64,000 bases of DNA, taken from Cloacibacillus porcorum (GTDB lineage Bacteria > Synergistota > Synergistia > Synergistales > Synergistaceae). Both the position numbers and the translations under genes were made by a program. The stretch lies in assembly GCF_001701045.1 (NCBI RefSeq), contig NZ_CP016757.1, positions 2,163,501-2,227,500 of the forward strand, in the 5' to 3' direction. The notes under the pieces were generated by a model. The model was not told where the DNA came from, searched no databases, and saw nothing but the letters and a program-made list of their open reading frames with translations. Of the stretch, positions 17,723 through 25,078 are shown in pieces (the first letter of the stretch is position 1; the number at the start of each line of letters is the position of its first letter).

Positions 17723-18979
17723 TTAGCTCTTTTTCGCGGTCAGGCGGTCGAGGACGAGAAATACCAGCGCCGCCGCGGCCAGCGAGTTGACGGGCTTTAT
17801 GCCGCAGGTGACGAAGATGCCGACCAGCGATCCCGCCGCCACCGCTAGGACGCCAGCCAGATTGACCGCGGGACCGTTTACGGCGGGTTTGTAGTATTCA
17901 TCTTTATGCAGGAAGTAGTGAAGGATGAGCACCGCACCGACGGGGGGAATCATGCCGGAGAGCAGGTTCAGCATCCCGACGAAGTTATAGTAGAGCCAGA
18001 CTGCGGTCAGGGTTCCCGCCGCGCCACTGAGCAGAACGAGGGGCTTGTTTGGTATCTTGGTGATGTTCGAGACGCCGAGACCCGCCGTATAGAGCGCGTT
18101 GTTGTTGGTGGTCCAGATGTTCAGCCCGAGGGTGAGGATCGCGGGTATGGCCAGCCCCTGAAGAATCAGGATGTCAAAGATGTCGGCGACGCCTGTCACC
18201 GCTCCGCCGACCGCGCCGAAGATCATCATGACGGAGTTGCCGACAAAGAAGGCGACGACGGTGGCAAGGACCGCCACGCGCGGCGTCTTGGAGAAGCGGG
18301 TAAAGTTCGGCGTCGCGGTGCCGCCGGAGATGAAGGAGCCGACGACAATGGCGATGCCCGTCGCGAGGCTGATCGGTTTCTGTGGTATCTGGGCAAATAC
18401 GTTCATGAAGCCGCCGACCTTATCCACCCCCCAGCCGACCGAGTAGAGGCCGAGAACGGCGATCAGCGGAACGGCGATCGAGCCAAGTACCGCGAGCGCC
18501 CTGATCCCCAGGTAGGCGGTGGCCGTCATTACCGTTCCCGTGATGATTATGAGCGCCCAGACGGGAATCCGGCCGCCGGTCAGCCCGGATACGGGGATCG
18601 CGAACATCGCGACGCCGACGCCGAACCAGCCGATCTGCGTGAAGCTGATGAGCGCGGAGGGCAGGTAGGAGCCCTTTTCGCCAAAGGAACGGTGGGCCAT
18701 CAGGTCGAGCGTGAGCCCCGTCTTCTGTCCGATGTACCCCAGCAGGCCGCAGTAGACGCCGAGGAAGGCGTTGCCCAGGATCATCGCGAGGAGGAATCCG
18801 TTGAGCGTAAGCCCGATGCCGAGGTTGCCGCCCGCGGTCATGCTCGGCGAGAAGAAGGTGAAGCCCACGAGGACAACCATCGCCGCCCAGAGTCCCTGCA
18901 CCTTTTTCGCGGCAGGCACCGCGGAGAGAGAGCACTCGCTGTCCGCAATCACTTTTTTCGCTGTCGTCTGTTCACTCAT
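17723..18979 (-). CDS. codB: Cytosine permease (NCS1 family)
   Basis: A 418-residue inner-membrane symporter with about 12 helices, of the nucleobase:cation symporter-1 family. Landmarks include LMAHRSFGEKGSYLPSALIS, TQIGWFGVGVAMFAIP, SGGTATPNFTRFSKTP and LNIWTTNNNALYTAGLG, all characteristic of CodB. It imports cytosine for the deaminase encoded next. The GGAGAG RBS is close to the ATG. The promoter region holds the operator-like palindrome at 19009-19022. Confidence 0.92.
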   Translation of the reverse strand: MSEQTTAKKVIADSECSLSAVPAAKKVQGLWAAMVVLVGFTFFSPSMTAGGNLGIGLTLNGFLLAMILGNAFLGVYCGLLGYIGQKTGLTLDLMAHRSFGEKGSYLPSALISFTQIGWFGVGVAMFAIPVSGLTGGRIPVWALIIITGTVMTATAYLGIRALAVLGSIAVPLIAVLGLYSVGWGVDKVGGFMNVFAQIPQKPISLATGIAIVVGSFISGGTATPNFTRFSKTPRVAVLATVVAFFVGNSVMMIFGAVGGAVTGVADIFDILILQGLAIPAILTLGLNIWTTNNNALYTAGLGVSNITKIPNKPLVLLSGAAGTLTAVWLYYNFVGMLNLLSGMIPPVGAVLILHYFLHKDEYYKPAVNGPAVNLAGVLAVAAGSLVGIFVTCGIKPVNSLAAAALVFLVLDRLTAKKS

Positions 18980-18997
18980 AAAAAACTCTCCGTTTCA

Positions 18998-19025
18998 AAT
19001 ATAAACTATGCAACCGGTTACACAA
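18998..19025 (-). promoter_or_regulatory. codBA promoter with LacI-family-like operator
   Basis: The palindrome TGCAACCGGTTACA (19009-19022) sits between a weak -35 TTGTGT (19025-19020) and -10 TATATT (19003-18998), 16-bp spacer. A near-identical site, TGCAAGCGGTTGCA, overlaps the pyrR promoter at 37539-37552. Central CG and AA/TT shoulders are typical of LacI/PurR/CcpA-family operators. Confidence 0.6.
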
Positions 19026-19069
19026 ACCTCGGACTATTATATTACGCGAAGCCGTTTTTTTGTAGCCTC

Positions 19070-19199
19070 AAATCGGTGCGGATAAAAACCGTATGCGTCA
19101 TAATTTGCCCCCTGAGCGTCCAGTGCCGTGTGGATATACGGCTTTCGGTTCTCAGGGGGCAGGTTATATTTAGCCCGCGGCGCTTATTCGCACCGATTT
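19070..19199. repeat. Palindromic intergenic unit, copy 2
   Basis: 130 bp between codB and the hydrogenase operon end. Outer arms AAATCGGTGCG / CGCACCGATTT; shared shoulder CCGTATGCGTCATAA / TTATATTTAGC; central stem GCCCCCTGAG / CTCAGGGGGC, unrelated in sequence to the other copies; apical hairpin GCCGTGT-GGA-TATACGGC. The side module is not recognisable here. Confidence 0.75.
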
Positions 19200-19265
19200 A
19201 TCTGTTTGAAAGATTTTGTTTTATCCGCCATGACGGATTTACGCAGGTGTTCCGCCGTCAATGTT

Positions 19266-19508
19266 TCACAGGCGCGGCATTATCGTCTCCTCAAAGAATT
19301 TATACGCGGTCTCCGGCGAAACATTGTAGACGGTCCCGTCCACGTCTACGGAGACGTCGTTCTGGCACTGCCCCATGCAGAATGAGCCGCTGATCTCTAT
19401 TTTGTCGTGCAGTCCCCGCGCTTCGATCTCATGCTGAAAGAGCTGGAGCACGTTGTAGGCTCCCTTGAGGTAGCAGGAGGTCCCGATACATATTCTCACT
19501 ATGGCCAT
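19266..19508 (-). CDS. Thioredoxin-like [2Fe-2S] ferredoxin of the hydrogenase operon
   Basis: An 80-residue protein with the thioredoxin-like ferredoxin fold seen in the NuoE C-terminal half. Four cysteines, Cys7 and Cys12 (RICIGTSCYLKG) and Cys44/Cys48 (SFCMGQCQ), are placed to bind one [2Fe-2S] cluster. It is the last gene of the hyd operon, 2 bp after hydA. Small proteins like this accompany some multimeric [FeFe] hydrogenases (HydD-like) and may pass electrons to or from the complex. That partner role is inferred from context. Confidence 0.75.
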   Translation of the reverse strand: MAIVRICIGTSCYLKGAYNVLQLFQHEIEARGLHDKIEISGSFCMGQCQNDVSVDVDGTVYNVSPETAYKFFEETIMPRL

Positions 19509-19510
19509 GA

Positions 19511-21205
19511 CTATGCCTCCTTCGCGTGGTAGTGTACGTGGAGCAGCTCGTGGACGCGCCCCTTCAGCAGCCCGCTGTAGAGCGAAAGCATGAGCGGGTT
19601 CTCCTCCGAACGTTTGATGCTCGACATCTTGTCCGCCGAGTAGAGTCCCTTGGCGCGGCTCACTTTGCCTTCGCGGAGGATGAAGGGCTGTCCAGCGCCG
19701 CAGACACAGCCGCCGGGGCAGGCCATGACCTCCACAAAGTCGTAGTGTTCGCCCTCCTTGATGCGTTTTATCAGCTCATGGGCGTTTCCAAGGCCGCTGA
19801 CCACCGCAATCTTAAGCTCCCTGTCCCCGTATTTCACCGTCGCCACTTTGATTCCCTCGCCGCCGCGCACACCTTTAAAGGCGATCGTACGGAGCGCCGC
19901 CGCCGATTTGTCAGAGATTACCCGGCGCAGTACCGCCTCGGTGACGCCGCCTGTGACTCCGAAGATGACGCCAGCGCCGCTCATCGTGCCGAAGGGCATG
20001 TCGACCGCCTCCGGCTCAAGCTCTGAGAATACGATGCCGGACTCTTTTATCATCTGAATGAGCTCCTGCGTGGTGATTACGTAGTCAACGTCGGGTCCCA
20101 GCTCGCCGCGGAATTCCTCGCGCGCCGCCTCCGCCTTTTTCGCCGTGCAGGGCATGACCGCCACATGTACATGCTTTCTCGGCGAATGTTTGTGGTGTTC
20201 CTTAATCACCGCGGCGAACATCTGCATCGGCGAGCGGCAGGTGGAGAGGTTTTTAACCACTTCCGGCTCGTTCTTTTCCGCGTAGCTGACCCAGGCGGGA
20301 CAGCAGGAGGTGAAGAGCGGCATCTCGTGTTCGCCCTTGCCGAGACGCGCGAGAAACTCCGCCGATTCTTCAAGCACCGTGAGGTCCGCGCCCGTCGAGG
20401 TGTCAAATACCTCGTTGAAGCCCATCCGGCGCAGCGCCGCGACGATGAGCCCCATCGCGTTTTCGCCGTCGCCGATGCCAAGCTCTTTGCCGAGCGCGAC
20501 GCGCACCGCGGGGGCTATCTGCACGGAGACGCGCGTCTCTTTTTCGTCGAGCGCCTTCCAGACCCGCGCGCTGTCGTTCTTTATCACGATCGCGCCCGTC
20601 GGGCAGACGGCGGCGCACTGGCCGCAGCCGACGCAGACGCTTTCGCAGATGGGGATGTCAAAGACGGTGCTGATCGTCATTTTTGAGCCGCGCCCCGCGA
20701 AGTCGATCGCGCCGACCTGCTGTATTTCGTTGCACATTCTCACGCAGTCGCCGCAGAGGATGCACTTGTTGTGGTCGCGCGTGATACAGAGCGACGACTC
20801 GTCGCGGCGGGGCGTCTCCGCTCCGTTCGGGAAACGCACGCCCTCGATGTTGAAGCGCATCGCGAGGTCCTGTAATTTGCATTTGCCGTTATTGTTGCAG
20901 GTGGTGCAGTCGCGGCAGTGGTCGGCGAGCAGAAGTTCAAGGATCATCTTGCGGTATTTGCGGAGACGGCCGGTGTTCGTCCATATCTCCATACCCTCTT
21001 TGGGCGGGGTCGAGCAGGCCGCGTCAAGACCGCCCCATTTATTCTCCACCATGCACATGCGGCAGGCGCCGTAGATGGAGAGCTCCGAATAGTAGCAGAA
21101 GGTCGGAAGCTTGATACCAGCCTTGCGGATAACCTCAAGGATATTCTTTTCGTCCTCTATTTCAACGGGGAGCCCGTCTATCATCATATATTTTTTCGTA
21201 TCCAT
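19511..21205 (-). CDS. hydA: [FeFe] hydrogenase catalytic subunit HydA (multimeric, NAD(P)-linked type)
   Basis: A 564-residue iron-only hydrogenase. Domains in order: N-terminal [2Fe-2S] (about 1-80: CYYSELSIYGACRMC), a His-ligated [4Fe-4S] (HCRDCTTCNNNGKC), two [4Fe-4S] ferredoxin motifs (CILCGDCVRMC, CVGCGQCAAVCP), the H-cluster domain with TSCCPAW, MPCTAKKAEA and ACPGGCVCGAGQP, and a C-terminal small-subunit-like tail (ENPLMLSLYSGLLKG). All H-cluster cysteines are present; the last motif reads GAG where GGG is common. With the NuoF- and NuoE-like subunits it should oxidise NADH and possibly reduced ferredoxin to release H2, or run in reverse. Maturases HydEFG are not in the window. Confidence 0.93.
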   Translation of the reverse strand: MDTKKYMMIDGLPVEIEDEKNILEVIRKAGIKLPTFCYYSELSIYGACRMCMVENKWGGLDAACSTPPKEGMEIWTNTGRLRKYRKMILELLLADHCRDCTTCNNNGKCKLQDLAMRFNIEGVRFPNGAETPRRDESSLCITRDHNKCILCGDCVRMCNEIQQVGAIDFAGRGSKMTISTVFDIPICESVCVGCGQCAAVCPTGAIVIKNDSARVWKALDEKETRVSVQIAPAVRVALGKELGIGDGENAMGLIVAALRRMGFNEVFDTSTGADLTVLEESAEFLARLGKGEHEMPLFTSCCPAWVSYAEKNEPEVVKNLSTCRSPMQMFAAVIKEHHKHSPRKHVHVAVMPCTAKKAEAAREEFRGELGPDVDYVITTQELIQMIKESGIVFSELEPEAVDMPFGTMSGAGVIFGVTGGVTEAVLRRVISDKSAAALRTIAFKGVRGGEGIKVATVKYGDRELKIAVVSGLGNAHELIKRIKEGEHYDFVEVMACPGGCVCGAGQPFILREGKVSRAKGLYSADKMSSIKRSEENPLMLSLYSGLLKGRVHELLHVHYHAKEA

Positions 21206-21209
21206 CTCA

Positions 21210-23084
21210 CTAGACCTCCTTGACTGCGTGGAAGGGGCATGCGGTGACGCACGCGCCGCATTTGATGCACTTATCTTTGTCGATCGTGAAGGGTTCTTTT
21301 ATCTTGCCGCTGATGGCCTCGGTGGGACAGCCGCGCGCGCACTTGGAACAGCCTTTGCAGAGCGCGGGATCTATCTCGAAGCTCTTTAGCTTCGCACAGG
21401 CGCCGACGGGACAGTATTTTTTATTGATATGCGCCTCGTATTCCTCACGGAAATTTTTGATGGTGCTCACCACGGGAAGGGCGGCGGTCTTTCCGAGCCC
21501 GCAGAGCGCGGTGTGCGAGATCATGTCGGCAAGCTCGAGCAGCAGTTCGATGTCACCCTCTCGCCCCTCGCCGGCGACGATACGCTCAAGAATGGCAAGC
21601 ATCTGTTTCGTGCCGCCGCGGCAGGGAACGCACTTGCCGCAGGACTCGTTCTGCGTGAAGTTCATAAAGAAGCGCGCCACCTCGACCATGCAGGTCTTGC
21701 TGTCCATGACGACGAGGCCGCCGGAGCCGATCATCGCCCCCGCCGCCGTCAGCGAATCAAAGTCGAGGGGCAGGTCAAGGTCCTTTGCCGTGAGGCAGCC
21801 GCCTGAGGGTCCGCCGATCTGTACCGCCTTGAAATCCGCGCCGCCGCGCATGCCGCCGCCGACCTCGAAGACGATCTCGCGCAGCGTCGTGCCCATCGGC
21901 ACCTCTATCAGTCCGGTGTTTTCAATATTTCCCGTCAGCGCGAAGGCCTTCGTTCCCGGGCTCTTTTCAGGGCCGAGCTCCTTGTTCCACGCCACGCCCT
22001 TATTGATGATAAGCGGCACGTTGGCAAAGGTCTCAACGTTGTTGAGCACCGTCGGGCTGTCAAAGAGGCCATGCTCCACGGTACGCGGCGGCTTGACGCG
22101 CGGCATGCCGCGCTTACCCTCGATGGAGGCGGTCAGAGCGCTGCCCTCGCCGCAGACGAACGCGCCCGCGCCGCGGTTTATGTGCATATGGAAGGAGAAG
22201 CCGCTGCCGAGGATGTCGTCGCCGAGGAGCCCCAACTCCTCCGCCTGCGCGATCGCGGTGCGCAGCCGCGAGACCGCCATCGGATATTCGGCGCGCACGT
22301 AGATGTAGCCGTTCTGCGCTCCGCAGGCGAGTCCGGCGATCATCATGCCCTCCAGCATGCGGTGCGGGTCTCCCTCCATGATGCTTCTGTCCATAAAGGC
22401 TCCGGGGTCGCCCTCGTCGCCGTTGCAGACGATATATTTTTGCGCCGCCTTCTGGCGTTTTACCTGGCTCCATTTACGGCCTGTGGGAAATCCGCCGCCG
22501 CCGCGCCCGCGAAGGTTTGATTCCTCAATCATTCCGACAATTTCGTCGCCGTCCATATCGAAGAGAGCGCGCTCAAAGGCCGAATAGCCGCCGATCGCGA
22601 GATATTCTTTGATGGAGGTGGCGTCGATGTGGCCGCAGTGCTCGAGGACATGGCGCGTCTGTTTTTTATAGAAGGGGATCTCGTCCTGTTTCTTGAAGAC
22701 CTCACCGCCTTTCTGATAGGCGAGGCGTTCGATGTGGGTGCCGCCGATTATCGTCTTTTCCACGATCTCCGCGCAGTCCTCCGGCTTCACCTTGACGTAG
22801 AGCCAGCCCTGTGGTTCGATACGCACCAGCGGCCCCATCTCGCAGAAGCCGTGGCAGCCGGACTTTTTCAGCCCGACGGAATGTTCGTGCGGCTCCTCTT
22901 TAAGTTCGACTGCGACATTGATACCGCGCTCCGTCATGATCTTTTTCAGCTCGTCATATATCTCCAGGGAGCCGCTCGATATACAGCCGGTACCGGCGCA
23001 GATGAGGATTTTTTTGTCTTCCTCGCCGAGGCTGGCGGCGTAAATTTTGCGCAGTTTCTGAAGTTCTTCGCGTCCCTTTATCAT
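21210..23084 (-). CDS. hydB: Hydrogenase diaphorase subunit HydB (NuoF-like)
   Basis: A 624-residue flavo-iron-sulfur subunit. N-terminal thioredoxin-like [2Fe-2S] domain (about 20-110: CAGTGCISSGS, GCHGFCEMGPLV), NuoF core with NADH/FMN-binding GRGGGGFPTGRKWS and ICNGDEGDPGAFMDRS, the [4Fe-4S] site ESCGKCVPCRGGTKQM, and a C-terminal two-cluster ferredoxin domain (CKGCSKCARGCP, CIKCGACVTACP). It takes electrons from NAD(P)H and passes them to HydA. The fused N- and C-terminal ferredoxin domains are those of the trimeric or bifurcating hydrogenase type, so bifurcation is possible but cannot be decided from sequence. It is 4 bp from hydA and 1 bp from hydC. Confidence 0.93.
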   Translation of the reverse strand: MIKGREELQKLRKIYAASLGEEDKKILICAGTGCISSGSLEIYDELKKIMTERGINVAVELKEEPHEHSVGLKKSGCHGFCEMGPLVRIEPQGWLYVKVKPEDCAEIVEKTIIGGTHIERLAYQKGGEVFKKQDEIPFYKKQTRHVLEHCGHIDATSIKEYLAIGGYSAFERALFDMDGDEIVGMIEESNLRGRGGGGFPTGRKWSQVKRQKAAQKYIVCNGDEGDPGAFMDRSIMEGDPHRMLEGMMIAGLACGAQNGYIYVRAEYPMAVSRLRTAIAQAEELGLLGDDILGSGFSFHMHINRGAGAFVCGEGSALTASIEGKRGMPRVKPPRTVEHGLFDSPTVLNNVETFANVPLIINKGVAWNKELGPEKSPGTKAFALTGNIENTGLIEVPMGTTLREIVFEVGGGMRGGADFKAVQIGGPSGGCLTAKDLDLPLDFDSLTAAGAMIGSGGLVVMDSKTCMVEVARFFMNFTQNESCGKCVPCRGGTKQMLAILERIVAGEGREGDIELLLELADMISHTALCGLGKTAALPVVSTIKNFREEYEAHINKKYCPVGACAKLKSFEIDPALCKGCSKCARGCPTEAISGKIKEPFTIDKDKCIKCGACVTACPFHAVKEV

Positions 23085-23085
23085 C

Positions 23086-23562
23086 TTAGAGCTCCTCCTT
23101 GAGCGCGGCGACGAGCTCGGAGGCCTTATCGGGCGTCATCGCGGGATAGACTTTGTCGTTTACGGTGAGTACCGGCGCGAGACCGCAGGCGCCGAGGCAG
23201 GAGACGGTCTCCACGGTGAAGCCAAGGTCGTCGGTCGTCACCTTTTTATCGGAGAGTGCCAGCTCGGAGCGCAGACGGTCTAGGATGGGGATCGATTTGC
23301 GCACGTGACAGGCGGTGCCGTCGCAGACTTTGATTACAAATTTTCCCTTCGGGTTGAGGGAAAAATTCTCATAAAAGGTGGCTACGCTGTATATGCGCGC
23401 CTGAGGAACCCTCAGCTTCTTCGAGAGGTAGGGAAAAATCTCACGGGGCAGATAGCGGTAATGCTCCTGAATATCCTGCAATATCGCGATAACGGCCGTA
23501 CTCGAGGATTCATGAGCCTCAAGTATCTTATCGATGAGCGAGTAATCAAATTTTTCTGTCAC
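23086..23562 (-). CDS. hydC: Hydrogenase subunit HydC (NuoE-like [2Fe-2S])
   Basis: A 158-residue NuoE-family protein with a helical N-terminal part (HYRYLPREIFPYLSKKL, VATFYENFSLNPKGKF) and a thioredoxin-like [2Fe-2S] domain with cysteines in VCDGTACHV and CLGACGLAP. It completes the HydABC complex with the NuoF-like subunit. It starts 118 bp after rex on the same strand and is probably co-transcribed with it. A short GCCC/GGGC repeat near 23595-23608 and the repeated CCGGTTA motif near 23669-23682 lie in that gap. Confidence 0.92.
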   Translation of the reverse strand: MTEKFDYSLIDKILEAHESSSTAVIAILQDIQEHYRYLPREIFPYLSKKLRVPQARIYSVATFYENFSLNPKGKFVIKVCDGTACHVRKSIPILDRLRSELALSDKKVTTDDLGFTVETVSCLGACGLAPVLTVNDKVYPAMTPDKASELVAALKEEL

Positions 23563-23680
23563 GATAACATCCCTCTTTTTTATTTATTTGTATCGCCCTT
23601 TTCAGGGCAAGCGCCATCAGTACCCCGCACCACCGCGGAGCAGACGGACGATCGCTTTTAATTTTGCTGCCGGTTACCGG

Positions 23681-24337
23681 TTAAATACAGAGACTTTCCT
23701 GGCGCTGACGCAGCCTGCTGGAGAGCGCCGCGAACGAAGCGGCGAGATTTTCATTCGAGATTATCACATCGCCGGGGACATTGAGGTGCGCCGGCGCAAA
23801 GTTCCAGATCGCCTTGATGCCGCCGCGTACCATCGCGTCGCAGATATCCTGCGCGTACTGCGCGGGAGCCGTGATGATGCCGATGTGGACAGTGAAACGT
23901 CCGCAGAGCTCCGTCAGCCGCGAGACGTCGAATATCTCCTTGCCGTGCACGGTGCTCCCGATCACCGCGGGGTCGCTATCGAATCCGGCGATGATCGAAA
24001 GGCCGTAGCGGTCGAAATTTTTATATGAAAGAAGGGCGCGGCCAAGATTGCCCACACCGGCGACCACCGCCTCATGAGCGTTTTTGCAGCCCAGGAACTC
24101 TTCCATATCCTCGATAAGCCCCTCCAGGGCAAAGCCGATACGCGGGTTTCCGTCGACCTTGGAGACGGCGGCGAGATCTTTTCTCACCTGCACGGGGTGA
24201 AGCCCCAGCTCTCCCGCGAGAAAGGCCGCCGACACATGGCTGCTGCCATCGGCGCGCAGCTTTTTGAGGTGTTCAAGATAGAGCGGCATTCGCTGCAGAG
24301 ATTGTCTTGATATGCTTAAAGGTTTTGTATTAGGCAC
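23681..24337 (-). CDS. rex: Redox-sensing transcriptional repressor Rex
   Basis: A 218-residue repressor that senses the NADH/NAD+ ratio and controls fermentation and hydrogenase genes. N-terminal winged helix (about 1-75: RMPLYLEHLKKL, HVSAAFLAGELGLHPVQVRKDLAAV) and Rossmann NAD(H) domain (GVGNLGRALLSY) are intact, with the C-terminal domain-swapped helix. I set the start at GTG 24337, 7 nt after GGAGGG; an in-frame start eight codons upstream lacks an RBS. It precedes hydCBA on the same strand, which implies that it regulates hydrogenase expression. The perfect palindrome around its own -10 box suggests autoregulation. Confidence 0.93.
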   Translation of the reverse strand: MPNTKPLSISRQSLQRMPLYLEHLKKLRADGSSHVSAAFLAGELGLHPVQVRKDLAAVSKVDGNPRIGFALEGLIEDMEEFLGCKNAHEAVVAGVGNLGRALLSYKNFDRYGLSIIAGFDSDPAVIGSTVHGKEIFDVSRLTELCGRFTVHIGIITAPAQYAQDICDAMVRGGIKAIWNFAPAHLNVPGDVIISNENLAASFAALSSRLRQRQESLCI

Positions 24338-24365
24338 CTGCTCACCCTCCATTACTCTCACATCG

Positions 24366-24406
24366 TTTATTATCGATAATTATATATCGATAATAAAAAT
24401 ATGCAA
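24366..24406 (-). promoter_or_regulatory. rex promoter embedded in a 13-bp-arm palindrome
   Basis: Minus strand -35 TTGCAT (24406-24401), 16-bp spacer, -10 TATAAT (24384-24379). The -10 hexamer is exactly the centre of a perfect palindrome, TTTATTATCGATA-N6-TATCGATAATAAA (24366-24397). A third TATCGATA lies at 24449-24456. Placement predicts repression by whatever binds it, with Rex as the obvious candidate, though the motif differs from the usual TTGTTAA-type Rex site. Confidence 0.65.
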
Positions 24407-24480
24407 CCCCTATTCTGAGAAAACGCAGGATAAATCTTTCAGTCTGCTTATCGATATGGAATATATCCTCTCTAAACACA

Positions 24481-24509
24481 TTGATTTTATACCATATATG
24501 GTGTATATT
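24481..24509 (+). promoter_or_regulatory. hipB-like promoter with internal inverted repeat
   Basis: -35 TTGATT (24481-24486), 17-bp spacer, -10 TATATT (24504-24509). Within it lies TATACC-N6-GGTGTATA (24488-24507), whose core ACCATATATGGT is a perfect palindrome. The layout fits autorepression, as in hipBA systems. Confidence 0.55.
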
Positions 24510-24550
24510 TTGCCGCAAAAGCATATTTTATACCCATTCGGGGTGATTTT

Positions 24551-24766
24551 TTGAATAAGAATAATCTTGCTATAACTGTGAAAAAAAACCGGAAAAAATT
24601 ACACCTCACCCAAGTAGAGGCGGCGGAACGGGCTGGAGTCGGGCTGCGCTTTATCCGTGAGCTGGAGTGCGGCAAGAAGACGCTGCGCATGGATAAGGTA
24701 AACGACCTGCTCTTTCTCTTTGGACTGGAGCTGGGACCTGTACCGATGGAGCGAGACGATGAGTGA
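24551..24766 (+). CDS. HipB-like antitoxin/regulator, Y4mF family (XRE)
   Basis: A 71-residue helix-turn-helix protein. LHLTQVEAAERAGVGLRFIR and ELECGKKTLRMDKVNDLL match the Y4mF/HipB subfamily, which normally pairs with a HipA kinase toxin. The start is TTG 24551 with a GGGGTG RBS-like stretch. A frame overlapping its stop (ATGA) opens like a HipA N-terminus but ends after 36 codons, so the toxin appears lost. HipB alone may still bind its own promoter palindrome. It is divergent from rex, and the two promoters share about 180 bp of AT-rich DNA. Confidence 0.75.
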   Translation: MNKNNLAITVKKNRKKLHLTQVEAAERAGVGLRFIRELECGKKTLRMDKVNDLLFLFGLELGPVPMERDDE

Positions 24767-24869
24767 GCCTCTGCGCCGCTGTGTCGTTAATTTTTTCGGG
24801 CGTCCCGCAGGCGAGCCATACTGCAAGGAAAAACATTTTACACAATTAAGATACAAAACAACCAAATAA
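24759..24869 (+). pseudogene. Truncated hipA-like remnant
   Basis: An ATG overlapping the hipB stop codon (ATGA) opens 36 codons (MSEPLRRCVVNFFGRPAGE onward), with the VxxNGRPAGE-like opening common to HipA N-terminal domains, then stops at TAA 24867-24869. No kinase domain follows before tsaD; a repeat unit (24923-25078) occupies the space. I read this as the stub left after a deletion. An unrelated short peptide is possible. Confidence 0.45.
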
Positions 24870-24922
24870 ATCATCTTTTATAACATGGCAAACGCATTGG
24901 CAAAAGACAGAAGGAATATGAA

Positions 24923-25078
24923 TCGCTGTTTACCTCTTTTCCCACCAGAAGTAAATCGGCGTTTAGACGTGTCGATGACGACGCGAAATAAGGCCGGAAA
25001 ACCGCAGGCGCACTTCGGTGCGTCAAGGATTTTCCGGCCTTGTTGAGCTAAGTCAGCGGCGCGTATAAACGCCGATTT
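24923..25078. repeat. Palindromic intergenic unit, copy 3, with side module
   Basis: Side module (24923-24952, reverse orientation: CTTCTGGTGGGAAAAGAGGT then AAACAGCGAT) followed by a 126-bp palindrome (24953-25078) with arms AAATCGGCGTTTA / TAAACGCCGATTT. Central stem AAGGCCGGAAAA / TTTTCCGGCCTT and apical GCGCAC-TTCG-GTGCGT differ in sequence from all other copies but still pair. The right end supplies the tsaD stop codon (25077-25079). Confidence 0.8.

Noticed and set aside
17906-19393. A 495-codon plus-strand open frame opposite codB and the ferredoxin gene
   Set aside because: It is antisense to codB and runs across a repeat unit; composition is Asp/Arg/Gly-biased and no motif is seen.
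23668-23685. CCGGTTACCGGTTAAA between rex and hydC as a third nucleotide-type operator
   Set aside because: It is a short direct repeat, not the TGCAA-CG-TT-CA palindrome, and lies past the likely promoter.
24366-24397. Assigning the rex-promoter palindrome as a proven Rex box
   Set aside because: The arms (TATCGATA) do not match the usual TTGTTAA/TTGTGAA Rex consensus, so I report the palindrome but not the regulator.
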